In this document: positions 8,102-17,544 of the stretch, piece after piece | Position numbering within the stretch: the first letter of the stretch is position 1 | Layout of the letters: the number at the start of each line of letters is the position of its first letter | Assembly (NCBI GenBank): GCA_021780495.1 | Contig: JAJXYO010000009.1 | Location: 1-64,000 of the forward strand | Direction of reading: 5' to 3' | Length of the DNA stretch: 64,000 bases | Origin: Deltaproteobacteria bacterium | GTDB taxonomy: Bacteria > Desulfobacterota > Desulfuromonadia > Geobacterales > Pseudopelobacteraceae | Translations under genes and position numbers: made by a program | The notes under the pieces: model-generated | Databases searched by the model: none | Told to the model about the DNA's origin: nothing | The model's input: the letters and a program-made list of their open reading frames with translations, nothing else

Positions 8102-9298
8102 CTAAACCTCGACTTCGGCGAAAATGCCGTCGAGGATCACAATCATCTGATTTATTTCCTGCTTTGAAACGATCAACGGCGGCACAAAGCGGAGCACCGT
8201 ATCGTGGGTCACATTCAGCAAGACCCCCCGCTCGTGCCCCTTCTTGACGATGTCGCCCGCCGGAATATCCAGGGCCATACCGATCATCAGGCCGATGCCG
8301 CGCACCTCTTTCACGAATGGATACCTGTGCTGGAGCTTTTCAAGTTCACCTTCCAGGTACTCACCCAGCTCTTCGCAGCGATTGAGGATACCATCTTCCA
8401 GGATGGTCCGCAGCGTGGCGATGGCGGCGGCGCAGACCAGCGGATTGCCACCGAAGGTGGAGCCGTGGGTGCCGGGTACAAAGGCGGCGGCGTAGCGGTC
8501 CGTCGCCAGCATGGTGCCGATGGGAGCGCCACCGGCCAGGGCCTTGGCCAGGGTCATGATATCCGGGGCGATATCGAAATGTTCATAGGCGAACAACTTG
8601 CCGGTGCGCCCCATGCCCACCTGCACCTCGTCGAAGATCAGGATCAGGTCATGCTTGTCGCAGATCCGTCGGACCTCCTGGAAATAGCCGGGAGACGGGA
8701 CATTCACCCCGCCTTCACCCTGGATCGGTTCCAGCATGATGGCACAGGTGGCGGGGGTGACCGCACCCTCCAGGGCGTCCAGGTCATCGAACGGCACATG
8801 CTTGAAGCCATGCAGCAGCGGGTCGAAGAAGCGTTGCACCTTCTCCTGGCCGGTGGCCGAAACCGTGGCCATGGTGCGGCCATGGAAGGAATCGGCAGCG
8901 GTGATGATCTCAAAACGTTCCGGTCCGTAGGTATCGCGGCTGTACTTGCGGGCCAGCTTGATGGCCGCCTCGTTGGCCTCGGCACCGCTGTTGCAGAAAA
9001 AGGCCTTGTCCGCAAACGAGTGTTTGCAGAGCAGTTCCGCCAGTTCGATCTGCTGCGGGATCTGGTAATAGTTGGAGCAGTGGATCAGTTCAGCGGCCTG
9101 TTTTTGCAGCGCTGCAACGACCTTGGGATGACAGTGTCCCAGATTGTTGACCGCCACGCCCCCCAGGAAGTCCAGGTATTCCTTGCCGTCCGCATCCCAC
9201 AGGCGGCAGCCTTCGCCCCTGACCGGCACGATCGAATAGCGGCCGTAGGTCCGCATGATGTATCTGTCCGATTTCTCGATCCACTGTTGACTGTTCAT
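8102..9298 (-). CDS. argD: Acetylornithine aminotransferase
   Basis: A 398-residue class III PLP aminotransferase making N-acetylornithine from N-acetylglutamate semialdehyde and glutamate. It shows [10 protein letters not shown] near 103-112, D-E-V-Q at 223-226, and the PLP lysine in T-L-A-K-A-L-A-G-G (about K252). The start overlaps the argB stop by four bases (ATGA). Enzymes of this family may also act on succinyl-diaminopimelate. Confidence 0.95.
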   Translation of the reverse strand: MNSQQWIEKSDRYIMRTYGRYSIVPVRGEGCRLWDADGKEYLDFLGGVAVNNLGHCHPKVVAALQKQAAELIHCSNYYQIPQQIELAELLCKHSFADKAFFCNSGAEANEAAIKLARKYSRDTYGPERFEIITAADSFHGRTMATVSATGQEKVQRFFDPLLHGFKHVPFDDLDALEGAVTPATCAIMLEPIQGEGGVNVPSPGYFQEVRRICDKHDLILIFDEVQVGMGRTGKLFAYEHFDIAPDIMTLAKALAGGAPIGTMLATDRYAAAFVPGTHGSTFGGNPLVCAAAIATLRTILEDGILNRCEELGEYLEGELEKLQHRYPFVKEVRGIGLMIGMALDIPAGDIVKKGHERGVLLNVTHDTVLRFVPPLIVSKQEINQMIVILDGIFAEVEV

Positions 9299-10173
9299 TT
9301 GATTATTTCCGTTCCTATGCCGATGTCGGTAAAAATCTCCAGCAGTACCGCATGCTCCATGCGGCCATCGATGATATGGGCCTTCTTGACCCCTTCCTTG
9401 AGCGCCTCGGCGCAGCAGACCACCTTGGGGATCATGCCGCCGGTAATGGCTTCCTCCTCGATCAGACGATGCATATCCGCCACGGCGATACTGGGCAGCA
9501 GCTTCTTCCGGCTGTCCAGCACACCGGGGGTATCGGTCAGCAGGATCAGCTTTTCGGCATTCAGGGCCGCAGCCACCCGACCGGCGACCAGATCGGCATT
9601 GATATTGTAGCTCTCGCCCTGGGCGCCGACCCCCACCGGGGCGATCACCGGAATATAGGCGCCGTTCTCCAGGGTCTTGATCAGATCGGTGTTGACCTTG
9701 ATGACATCGCCGACAAAACCGATATCGACCGTCTCCGTGCTGCCATCCTCGGCTTTCACTTCCTGCAGCAGTTTCTTGGACAGCAGCAATGTGCCATCCT
9801 TGCCCGACAGACCGACGGCCCGGCCACCGTGCAGATTGAGGTAGCCGACGACCTCGGTATTGACCTGTCCGACCAGCACCATCTCCACTACCGACATGGT
9901 GTCGGCATCTGTCACCCGCATACCGCGGACAAACTCGGAGACAATACCATAGCGCTTGAGGGTCTCGTTGATCTGCGGTCCGCCGCCATGCACAATGACC
10001 GTGTTGATGCCCAACGACTTGAGCATGATGATGTCGAGGGCAAACGACTGCTTGAGCCGCGCGTCCGACATGGCGTGGCCGCCGTATTTGATGACAAAGG
10101 TCTTGCCCGAAAAGCGCCGGATATAGGGCAGGGCCTCCATCAGAGTATTTGCTTTTCCGATCAGATGTTCCAT
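9295..10173 (-). CDS. argB: N-acetylglutamate kinase
   Basis: A 292-residue amino-acid kinase phosphorylating N-acetylglutamate. K-Y-G-G-H-A-M begins at about residue 29 and H-G-G-G-P-Q-I near 60, the phosphate-binding glycine loops. The N-terminal extension (about 20 residues before the first strand) resembles the arginine-sensitive, hexameric form, so arginine feedback inhibition is likely but inferred. It is the first gene of the arg cluster and is separated from the upstream sensor kinase gene by a terminator. Confidence 0.96.
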   Translation of the reverse strand: MEHLIGKANTLMEALPYIRRFSGKTFVIKYGGHAMSDARLKQSFALDIIMLKSLGINTVIVHGGGPQINETLKRYGIVSEFVRGMRVTDADTMSVVEMVLVGQVNTEVVGYLNLHGGRAVGLSGKDGTLLLSKKLLQEVKAEDGSTETVDIGFVGDVIKVNTDLIKTLENGAYIPVIAPVGVGAQGESYNINADLVAGRVAAALNAEKLILLTDTPGVLDSRKKLLPSIAVADMHRLIEEEAITGGMIPKVVCCAEALKEGVKKAHIIDGRMEHAVLLEIFTDIGIGTEIIK

Positions 10174-10217
10174 GTCAATGCCTGTCCCCGATAGGTAACC
10201 TACGTTTCATTAAATAC

Positions 10218-10246
10218 AAAACTGCCAACGGTAAAGCTGGCAGTTT
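10218..10246 (-). terminator. Terminator between the sensor kinase and argB
   Basis: Nine-base arms (AAACTGCCA/TGGCAGTTT) with an 11-base loop, followed on the minus strand by TTGTATTT. It lies about 30 bases after the sensor kinase stop and about 45 before the argB start. Confidence 0.65.
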
Positions 10247-10274
10247 AGCGTACAATCCAAAAAATCTCAAAAGG

Positions 10275-11396
10275 TTATTGCATTGGCAACGAGACCGTCA
10301 CGGTCGTTCCCAAGCCCGGCTCGCTGTCCATACTGATGGTGCCGCCATGCTGGTGGATAAACTCGCGCGCGTAAAACAATCCCAGGCCGAAGCCGCGTAC
10401 CTGGCCGGTATTGTGAGGATCGATCTGGTAAAATTTTTCAAACACCTTGGGAATCTCTTCAGGCGGAATCCCGACCCCACTGTCAGAAACGACGACGCAG
10501 ACATGGTCACCGCCATTAAACAAGGAGATTGAAACGGTGCCGAGCTCGCTGGAAAACTTGTAGGCGTTGTCGATGATCTGCTGCAATGCAAACGTTATCT
10601 TTGCCCGATCGAGATTCATTGCCGGCAATACTATTTCCTGAAAATCCGTTTCGATCCCCGGTTTGCGCTGGGACTCCTGCGACGCATACACGGCCGAGGC
10701 TGTGATCAGATTGAGATCGCACGCTTCACGGTTCAGCCTCTCACTCCCCTCCATTACCTGACTGAAGGTAAGCAGATCCGTCACCATGCGGCCCAGATAG
10801 ATGGCCTCATCATTGATCAGCTTTACATTCTCCAAAAAAGATGCGTCGTTCGTTTCATAGACGCCGCGTTCAATATTCTGCAGAAACAGTGAAATGGTGG
10901 TAATCGGCGTCCGCAGCTTGTGGGAGATGAGCGATAAAAAGGTACCCTTGAGATGGTCCAGATTCTTCAGGCTTGCAAGCTCTTCTTTAAGCGATTTCCT
11001 GATCAGGGATTTCTCAACAGCGGTCTTCAACTGCAACATGTTGAGCGGCTTGCTGATAAAGTCATCCGCGCCATCTTTCAGGGCGCCGAGAATAACGTCC
11101 TTTTCGGAAAAGCCGGTCATAATGATGACGGTCGCGTTGGGATCAAACTCCTTGATCTGCCGCAGAAGGTCAAGCCCGCTTCCTCCGGGCATCATCACAT
11201 CGGTCAGCACCAGATCAATACGTTCCTGTTTATAGACCCGCAGGGCATCATGACAGGTACCGGCCTGAAAAACCCGGTAGCCTTTGAGGGTTTTCGCGCA
11301 CAGATCCCTGATGGAGCTTTCATCATCTACAATCAGGATCGTAGACGATGGTTTATGCGGGCTGTCCGCTCCGTTATGTAGCGTTTGGAATGTCAT
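10275..11396 (-). CDS. Receiver domain / histidine kinase hybrid
   Basis: A 373-residue soluble protein with no membrane segments. A receiver domain covers 18-130 (D24, D25, phosphoacceptor D66 in L-T-D-V-M-M-P, K116). A HisKA domain follows with H159, then an HATPase with N278, D-S-G-V-G-I-P near 306-312 and G-F-G-L-G near 336-340. The residue after the phosphorylated histidine is lysine (S-H-K-L-R-T-P) where many kinases have glutamate. The receiver-first order means input comes by phosphotransfer from another kinase. It lies 24 bases after alaS and is probably in that transcript. Its target is unknown. Confidence 0.88.
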   Translation of the reverse strand: MTFQTLHNGADSPHKPSSTILIVDDESSIRDLCAKTLKGYRVFQAGTCHDALRVYKQERIDLVLTDVMMPGGSGLDLLRQIKEFDPNATVIIMTGFSEKDVILGALKDGADDFISKPLNMLQLKTAVEKSLIRKSLKEELASLKNLDHLKGTFLSLISHKLRTPITTISLFLQNIERGVYETNDASFLENVKLINDEAIYLGRMVTDLLTFSQVMEGSERLNREACDLNLITASAVYASQESQRKPGIETDFQEIVLPAMNLDRAKITFALQQIIDNAYKFSSELGTVSISLFNGGDHVCVVVSDSGVGIPPEEIPKVFEKFYQIDPHNTGQVRGFGLGLFYAREFIHQHGGTISMDSEPGLGTTVTVSLPMQ

Positions 11397-11420
11397 TCGT
11401 TCCTTTATCCCGGTTTGGCA

Positions 11421-14063
11421 TCAGACCGCGCAGGTGCCAAGAATGTGCGCTGCCCGTGCAAGGGCTTCGCCAATCTTTTCCGGCTGGCTGCCGCCGGCCT
11501 GGGCAAGTTCGGGCTTGCCGCCGCCGCTGCCGCCTACAACCGGTGCCAGTTGTTTGATTATATCACCGGCTTTGATTTTTGCATGCAACCCTTTGCTGAC
11601 AGCGACCAGCAGATTGGCTTTGCCGGCGATCTCTGCGCCCAGGATGATCACCCCTTCGCCGATACGATCCTTGAGCGTATCGGACAGATCGCGCAACCCC
11701 TTGACATCCTCGACCTGAACCTGTACCGCCAGCAGCTTGAGGCCGTCAACCTCGACAACCTGTGCGAGCAGATCGCCGGAAGCCGCCGCGTTGAGTTTGC
11801 CCTGAAGCGATTCGATCTCGCGCTGCAGCTCACGTTGCCGCACCAGCAGTTTCTCCAGCCGGTCGAGGGGATTTCCACCCTCGGCCTTGAGCAGAAGCGC
11901 CATGGCCCGCTGCTCATCTTCCAGTTGCCGGACGAACCCGAGGGCGCCGGTGCCGGTCAGCGCCTCGATGCGGCGTACGCCGGCGGCAATCCCGGCTTCA
12001 GAGACAATCTTGAACAGCCCGATGTCGCCAGCCGCCCGGACGTGGGTGCCGCCACACAGCTCCATACTGACGTCTCCCACGCGCACCACACGCACCGTAT
12101 CGCCGTACTTTTCATCGAACAGCGCTGTGGCGCCGGCCTCGACGGCCTCTGCGACAGGCATCAGGCTTGTCGTCACGGAGTCATTCTCCATGACGTAGCC
12201 GTTGACCAGAGCTTCCACCTGCCGGATCTCGTCGGCGGTCATTGCGGAGAAATGGGTAAAATCGAAACGCAGCCGATCGGCAGACACCAGCGATCCGGCC
12301 TGTTTGACATGCTCGCCCAGCACCTTGCGCAGGGCCGTCTGCAGCAGATGGGTGGCGGTGTGATTACGGGCAGTCGCGCTGCGGCTGGCGCCGTTCACGG
12401 TCAGATTGACCGCATCTCCAACCCGGACCGAGCCTTCCTTGACATGGCAATGGTGCACGATCATATCGTTGAAGGGGCGGCTGCTTTCCACCACCTCCAG
12501 ATGGGCGCTGCCGGATGAGATCAGTCCGCAGTCGCCGGCCTGCCCGCCCGATTCACCATAGAACGGGGTAGATTCTACGATCACATCCACCTGATCGCCG
12601 GCCGTGGCTGAGGCGGCTTCGACGCCGTCGCGCACCAGCGCCAGGATCGGCGAATAGGTCAGCAGGGCCTCATAACCGATAAATTGGGAATAAACGCCGC
12701 GATTGTGGATCGCCTTGTAGATGTCCGCAATACCGGCCGCACCGGAGCCTTTCCAGTGTTCACGGCCCAGTTCGCGTTGTTTTTCCATGCAGATGTCGAA
12801 ACCGGCTTCGTCAACCGTGAATCCTTCCGATTCGACGATATCGGCAGTCAGATCGACCGGAAAACCGAAGGTATCGTACAATTTGAACAGCACCTCGCCC
12901 GGTATGACCGTCTTTCCGCCGGAGCGCAGCGCGGCCACTTCCTCGTTGAGTATCCCGAGACCGCGATCCAGGGTCTCGGTGAAGCGCTCCTCTTCGGCCA
13001 GGACCACCTTCTTGATATAGGCCTCGCGCTCGGCCAGCTCCGGGTAGGCATCCCCCATCATCTCGCGCACCGCCTCCACCATCCGGTACAACAGCGGTTC
13101 GCCCACCCCCAGCATCTTGGCGTGGCGGGCGGCCCTGCGCATGATCCGGCGCAGGACATAACCGCGCCCCTCGTTGCTGGGCAAGGCCCCGTCACAGATC
13201 AGAAAGGTCACGGCACGGCAGTGGTCGGCAATTACCCGCATGGAGACGTTGTCTTTTTCATTATCGCCATACTTTTTAGCACTGTGGCGTTCTATATGAC
13301 GGATGATACCCTGCAGCAGGTCGGTATCGTAGTTGGAGCGGACCCCCTGCATGACGGTGGTAATGCGCTCCAGCCCCATGCCGGTATCGACGGACGGCTT
13401 GGGCAGCGGTGTCAGGACACCGTCGGCAGAGCGGTTGAACTGCATGAAGACGTTATTCCAGATCTCCATGTAGCGGTCGCAGTCGCACCCCACGGCACAA
13501 TCGGGGGAGCCGCAGCCCACCTCGGGGCCGTTATCCCAGAAGATCTCGGTACAGGGGCCGCAGGGGCCGGTATCGCCCATGGACCAGAAATTGTCCTTCT
13601 CGCCGAAGCGGTAGATCCGTTCACGGGGCACACCTTCCTGCTGATGCCAGATGTCGGCGGCCTCGTCGTCATCGGTATAGACCGTCACGTACAGACGGTT
13701 TGTGTCCAGCTTCAGATCGACCGTCAGAAATTCCCAGGCAAAGGCAATGGCCTCTTTCTTGAAATAGTCACCAAAGGAGAAGTTGCCCAGCATCTCGAAA
13801 AAGGTATGGTGCCGGGCCGTGCGGCCCACATTCTCCAGATCGTTGTGCTTGCCGCCGGCCCGGACACACTTCTGCGAACTGGTTGCCCGCTTGTAGCCGC
13901 GATCCTCAAGCCCCAGAAAACAGTCCTTGAACTGGTTCATGCCGGCATTGGTGAACATCAGGGTCGGATCGTTCTTGGGGAGGATCCCCGAACTGGGGAC
14001 CACCACATGCCCCCGCTCCTCGAAATATTTCAGAAACCGTGCGCGAATCTCTTTACCTGTCAT
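11421..14063 (-). CDS. alaS: Alanyl-tRNA synthetase
   Basis: An 880-residue class II synthetase, close to the E. coli length. The start at 14063 ([10 protein letters not shown]) is preceded by GAGG and matches the family N-terminus; a longer frame upstream is spurious. F-T-N-A-G-M-N-Q-F is in the catalytic domain, the editing-domain zinc ligands are in H-T-A-T-H and C-G-G-T-H, and the C-terminal glycine-rich DHHA1 region is present. It follows recX by 28 bases and precedes the sensor kinase. Confidence 0.97.
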   Translation of the reverse strand: MTGKEIRARFLKYFEERGHVVVPSSGILPKNDPTLMFTNAGMNQFKDCFLGLEDRGYKRATSSQKCVRAGGKHNDLENVGRTARHHTFFEMLGNFSFGDYFKKEAIAFAWEFLTVDLKLDTNRLYVTVYTDDDEAADIWHQQEGVPRERIYRFGEKDNFWSMGDTGPCGPCTEIFWDNGPEVGCGSPDCAVGCDCDRYMEIWNNVFMQFNRSADGVLTPLPKPSVDTGMGLERITTVMQGVRSNYDTDLLQGIIRHIERHSAKKYGDNEKDNVSMRVIADHCRAVTFLICDGALPSNEGRGYVLRRIMRRAARHAKMLGVGEPLLYRMVEAVREMMGDAYPELAEREAYIKKVVLAEEERFTETLDRGLGILNEEVAALRSGGKTVIPGEVLFKLYDTFGFPVDLTADIVESEGFTVDEAGFDICMEKQRELGREHWKGSGAAGIADIYKAIHNRGVYSQFIGYEALLTYSPILALVRDGVEAASATAGDQVDVIVESTPFYGESGGQAGDCGLISSGSAHLEVVESSRPFNDMIVHHCHVKEGSVRVGDAVNLTVNGASRSATARNHTATHLLQTALRKVLGEHVKQAGSLVSADRLRFDFTHFSAMTADEIRQVEALVNGYVMENDSVTTSLMPVAEAVEAGATALFDEKYGDTVRVVRVGDVSMELCGGTHVRAAGDIGLFKIVSEAGIAAGVRRIEALTGTGALGFVRQLEDEQRAMALLLKAEGGNPLDRLEKLLVRQRELQREIESLQGKLNAAASGDLLAQVVEVDGLKLLAVQVQVEDVKGLRDLSDTLKDRIGEGVIILGAEIAGKANLLVAVSKGLHAKIKAGDIIKQLAPVVGGSGGGKPELAQAGGSQPEKIGEALARAAHILGTCAV

Positions 14064-14091
14064 CTGTTCCCTCAACGTAATTGGTAAGTTA

Positions 14092-14637
14092 CTAGAATTG
14101 TTCCGTAGCCCGCAGGGCACGAAATATTGCAGAAAGGGAGAAACCACGCCGTTGCAGATACCCGATCGTACGTCGTTTTTCCTTGTCGCTGGCAATAGCG
14201 AATGAAAATCCGCAGAATCGGCGGTCTATCACGGCACGTACGTCCTCGGCCTCATCGTGCTCAACCAGGACCCGCCCCAGCACCTCGGACACCAGCTCCG
14301 GCGGCAATCCCCGCCGCCGCATCTCCTGGCGCAGACGGGGACCATAGTAACGACCGGAGGCCAGCGCCGATTCGGCAAAACGTTCCGCAAAACGCCGGTC
14401 ATTCACCCAGCCTTCCGCCACCATGCGCCCGAGAACCGTTGCGGCATCCGCCGCCTCAAAGCCTTTTTCGCAAAGCTTTTCCCGCAGCCGGGCCTCGGTA
14501 TAATCCCGGGCATTCAACAGCCGCAGAGCGTATTGATAGCCCTTTTCCGGCGCGGAGGGATCAGAATTTTTCAATCGCCAGCTGCTCCGGCTCCGCAGCC
14601 GGGTCTTCCTTACTCTCGAAGCCATCCCATGACGCAT
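14092..14637 (-). CDS. recX: Recombination regulator RecX
   Basis: Up to 181 residues. It is rich in arginine and shows the three-helix repeats of RecX ([19 protein letters not shown], then a G-W-V-N-D-R-R-F-A motif). RecX binds RecA filaments and limits their growth, which fits the nearby recA. The start is uncertain: the ATG at 14637 overlaps pilT by 77 bases, while a TTG at 14574 would leave a 160-residue protein closer to the conserved start and overlapping pilT by only 14 bases. Confidence 0.88.
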   Translation of the reverse strand: MRHGMASRVRKTRLRSRSSWRLKNSDPSAPEKGYQYALRLLNARDYTEARLREKLCEKGFEAADAATVLGRMVAEGWVNDRRFAERFAESALASGRYYGPRLRQEMRRRGLPPELVSEVLGRVLVEHDEAEDVRAVIDRRFCGFSFAIASDKEKRRTIGYLQRRGFSLSAIFRALRATEQF

Positions 14638-15715
14638 CGGATGTGCCGGAGATGCCGGAAACCTTGAGGGCGAAATCGTCCGGATTGGAGCTCTGGCGTA
14701 CCGCTTCCTCGTAGGTGATCAGCTTAGCCGTGTAGAGCTTCATCAGCGACTGGTCAAAGGTCTGCATGCCGTAGCTGACGTAGCCCTGTGCAATGCAGTC
14801 GTGTAACTGTTTGGTCTTGTCCTTGTCATCGATGCATTCGCGCACGCGGAGCGTCCCGAGCATGACCTCTACCGCCGGAACGCGGCCCTTGCCATCCGCA
14901 CGGGGAACCAGGCGCTGGGAAATAACGCCCTTGATCACCCCGGCCAGCTGGATACGCACCTGGCGCTGATGATAGGGGGGGAAGACGCCGATGATACGGT
15001 TAACCGTCTCGGCGGCATCCATGGTATGCAGGGTCGACATGACCAGATGACCGGTCTCGGCGGCGGTCATGGCCGTTTCAATGGTTTCGTAATCGCGCAT
15101 CTCACCCACCAGGATGACATCCGGGTCCTGCCGCAGGGCGCCTTTGAGTGCCCCGGAGAAGGAGGGGGTATCCGAGCCGACCTCACGCTGGCTGATGATG
15201 CTCTTGTTGTCGCGATGCAGAAATTCGACCGGATCCTCGATGGTAATGACATTGCAGGTGCGGTTCTGATTGATATAGTCAATCATTGCGGCCAGGGTCG
15301 AGGATTTGCCGGAGCCGGTGGTGCCGGTCACCAGCACCAGACCGCGTTCCTCCTGGCAGATCTTCTGCAGGATCGGCGGCAGGTTGAGCCCCGCCATGGA
15401 TGGTATGGTAAAGGAAATCGAGCGGAACACCATCGCCGTTGTGCCGCGCTGACGGTAGACACTGACCCTGAAACGCCCCAGTCCGGGAACCGCATACGCC
15501 AGATCGACCTCCGAGTTCTCCTCGAAGATCCGTTTCTGGCGGTCATTCATCATGTTTTGCGCCATATTGCCGACAAAATCGGGAGAAAGACGCGGGGCGT
15601 TCGGGATCGGGTGTAACCTGCCGTCGATTCGCACAATAGGCGGCAAACCGGTCTTGATATGAATATCGGAGCCCTTGGCCTTGACGGCAATCGTCAGGAT
15701 TTCATTCAGATCCAT
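14561..15715 (-). CDS. pilT: PilT-type pilus retraction ATPase
   Basis: A 384-residue hexameric ATPase of the type IV pilus base that powers pilus retraction. Walker A GTTGSGKS is at 131-138, the Asp box I-T-I-E-D-P-V-E-F at about 158-166, Walker B D-P-D-V-I-L-V-G-E-M-R-D at 198-209, and the His box T-G-H-L-V-M-S-T-L-H-T near 221-231. It sits between recA and recX, far from pilus structural genes. It may be one of several PilT paralogues. Confidence 0.92.
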   Translation of the reverse strand: MDLNEILTIAVKAKGSDIHIKTGLPPIVRIDGRLHPIPNAPRLSPDFVGNMAQNMMNDRQKRIFEENSEVDLAYAVPGLGRFRVSVYRQRGTTAMVFRSISFTIPSMAGLNLPPILQKICQEERGLVLVTGTTGSGKSSTLAAMIDYINQNRTCNVITIEDPVEFLHRDNKSIISQREVGSDTPSFSGALKGALRQDPDVILVGEMRDYETIETAMTAAETGHLVMSTLHTMDAAETVNRIIGVFPPYHQRQVRIQLAGVIKGVISQRLVPRADGKGRVPAVEVMLGTLRVRECIDDKDKTKQLHDCIAQGYVSYGMQTFDQSLMKLYTAKLITYEEAVRQSSNPDDFALKVSGISGTSDASWDGFESKEDPAAEPEQLAIEKF

Positions 15716-15754
15716 TGTTTCCTCCGTTAACTCGCGTATCCTGGCAACGCAGGT

Positions 15755-16777
15755 CTACTTCTTGGCGACTGCCGGTGCCTTGAGCAGCTCCATGAGCTTG
15801 GCTTCGAGTTCGGCCAGACTCTCGGGGTGTTCGGTCAACCAGGTGCGTGAGTTCTCGCGTCCCTGGCCGATGCGATCCTTGCCGTAGGAATACCAGGCGC
15901 CGCTCTTCTCAACCAGACCCTTGTCAACCGCCAGGTCGAGCACATCACCGGTGCGGGAGATACCTTCGCCGTAGAGGATGTCGAATTCAACCTCGCGGAA
16001 AGGAGGCGCCACCTTGTTCTTGACGACCTTGACCTTGGTGCGGGAGCCGATCACCTGATCGCCCTGTTTAAGGGTGGCTATCTTGCGGATATCCATGCGT
16101 ACCGAGGCGTAGAACTTGAGGGCGTTGCCGCCGGTAGTGGTTTCGGGATTGCCGAACATGACGCCGATCTTCATGCGGATCTGATTGATAAAGATCACGC
16201 AGCAGTTCGACTTGGAGATAATGCCGGTCAGCTTGCGCAGGGCCTGGGACATCAGGCGGGCCTGCAGCCCCATGTGGGAATCGCCCATATCGCCTTCGAT
16301 CTCGGCCTTGGGCACCAGGGCCGCTACCGAGTCAACCACCAGCACATCGATGGCGCCGCTGCGCACCAGGGTCTCGGCGATCTCCAGGGCCTGTTCACCC
16401 GTATCCGGTTGCGACACCAGCAGATCGTCGGTTTTGACGCCCAACTTGCGGGCATAGCCGATATCCAGGGCATGCTCGGCATCAATGAAGGCCGCAATGC
16501 CGCCCGTCTTCATGGCCTCGGCCACTATGTGCAGGGCCAGAGTCGTTTTACCGGAGGATTCGGGACCATAGATTTCCACGATCCTGCCGCGCGGCACGCC
16601 CCCCACCCCCAGGGCCATATCGAGGGAGATCGAACCGGTGGAGATGGCTTCCACACCCGGGAGTGCTTCATCAGTACCCAGGCGCATGATGGCGCCCTTG
16701 CCGAACTGCTTCTCTATCTGGCTGAGTGCCAGCTCTATGGCCTTGTTTTTCTCCGGCGTGCTATCTTTTTCCGCCAT
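15755..16777 (-). CDS. recA: RecA recombinase
   Basis: A 340-residue DNA-dependent ATPase for strand exchange and SOS co-protease activity. Walker A GPESSGKT is at 71-78. [10 protein letters not shown] (Walker B), F-I-N-Q-I-R (loop 2 region) and the lysine-rich C-terminus are all present. ATG at 16777 has AGGAG upstream. It heads the recA-pilT-recX-alaS-kinase string. Confidence 0.98.
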   Translation of the reverse strand: MAEKDSTPEKNKAIELALSQIEKQFGKGAIMRLGTDEALPGVEAISTGSISLDMALGVGGVPRGRIVEIYGPESSGKTTLALHIVAEAMKTGGIAAFIDAEHALDIGYARKLGVKTDDLLVSQPDTGEQALEIAETLVRSGAIDVLVVDSVAALVPKAEIEGDMGDSHMGLQARLMSQALRKLTGIISKSNCCVIFINQIRMKIGVMFGNPETTTGGNALKFYASVRMDIRKIATLKQGDQVIGSRTKVKVVKNKVAPPFREVEFDILYGEGISRTGDVLDLAVDKGLVEKSGAWYSYGKDRIGQGRENSRTWLTEHPESLAELEAKLMELLKAPAVAKK

Positions 16778-16823
16778 GGCTATCTGTCTCCTGAAAGGTG
16801 GGATATGTAAATTAAAGGGCCTA

Positions 16824-16853
16824 AAAATAGCATATCTGGCCGTTGTCCCGCAA
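16824..16853 (-). promoter_or_regulatory. Candidate recA promoter
   Basis: TTGCGG at 16848-16853 and TATTTT at 16824-16829 on the minus strand, 18 bp apart, about 45 bases before the recA start. I saw no clear LexA box of a kind I can name in the 110 bases upstream. Confidence 0.3.
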
Positions 16854-16895
16854 GGCTTTATCTATTGTTCTCAGATGAAACGAAAGTGAAATGGG

Positions 16896-16920
16896 GTTAG
16901 GCGCAATCATTGCGCCTAAC
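16896..16920. repeat. 25-base near-perfect palindrome after the restriction operon
   Basis: Two 12-base arms, GTTAGGCGCAAT and its complement, are separated by one base. It lies about 20 bases after the last gene of the type I restriction operon and about 120 bases before recA. It lacks a T-tract, so it is a poor Rho-independent terminator; it could be an RNA 3'-end stabiliser or a protein-binding site. Confidence 0.6.
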
Positions 16921-16941
16921 ATAGCCTGGTATTCATTCCAA

Positions 16942-17544
16942 CTATTTCCAACACATATTTACCCCAAAATGAACCACTCTCAGAGCTACACCACTACGAT
17001 GATTATGAAGCGAGGTAAATGCCCATTGTGCAGGGTGATCGGTAGATTCTCCAGCCTGATCGCACGGCAAGCATGCATTCATTTCGTCTTTAATACCTGT
17101 CATCTTTGCTTCAATACCCGGCGATTCCACATAATCAAAAACGTATCCAGTACGTTCTCTGCCAGTAGTGTATCTGTCAATCAATTGCTTTAACCCTTCG
17201 ATGTGGTATTTCGGGCCATTGTGTTTTTTTGCTTCGCCGAGCCGCTTGCGATGTCTCAACATACAGTTCACTTCAATGGTTATATCTACATGACCATTAC
17301 TGTTTCCCTCTCGAACAACCGACATGCCAGGCATTTCAATTCTTCCGGCCAGGGTTGTTGAGATCGCATTTTCATTACAACCATCGAGATCTTTGGCGTT
17401 TGCTTCAACGTATGCAATCGCTTCCTCAATGCGCCGTTCCAAGGCGGCATCAAACTCCTCTTCGGTTGATGCTTCGAAGAGAGTCGTGACGTAACTTGGG
17501 TTCCGCCCCCACCACGCTAGAAGACTGTCTCGCGATCGGTTCAT
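16942..17544 (-). CDS. Small PD-(D/E)XK-like protein of the hsd operon
   Basis: Two hundred residues, start ATG sharing a base with the hsdR stop (TGATG). I do not recognise a named family. Residues 84-106 read G-H-V-D-I-T-I-E ... G-E-A-K-K-H, followed by Q120-L-x-x-x-Y. This matches the D...(D/E)xK...Q layout of PD-(D/E)XK nucleases (candidate residues D87, E104, K106, Q120). The C-terminus is unremarkable. Tight coupling to hsdR suggests it acts with, or controls, the restriction complex. An alternative is a non-catalytic member of the fold. Confidence 0.55.
   Translation of the reverse strand: MNRSRDSLLAWWGRNPSYVTTLFEASTEEEFDAALERRIEEAIAYVEANAKDLDGCNENAISTTLAGRIEMPGMSVVREGNSNGHVDITIEVNCMLRHRKRLGEAKKHNGPKYHIEGLKQLIDRYTTGRERTGYVFDYVESPGIEAKMTGIKDEMNACLPCDQAGESTDHPAQWAFTSLHNHRSGVALRVVHFGVNMCWK

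Noticed and set aside
8204-9610. Long plus-strand open frame across argD and argB
   Set aside because: It lies opposite two well-conserved genes in GC-rich DNA, has no recognisable domain, and is a frame shadow.
10218-10246. Hairpin upstream of argB as an arginine attenuator
   Set aside because: No leader peptide with arginine codons precedes it, and it fits a simple terminator for the upstream gene.
12684-14087. Long plus-strand open frame opposite alaS
   Set aside because: Codon-periodicity shadow of alaS; the translation is low-complexity and matches nothing I know.
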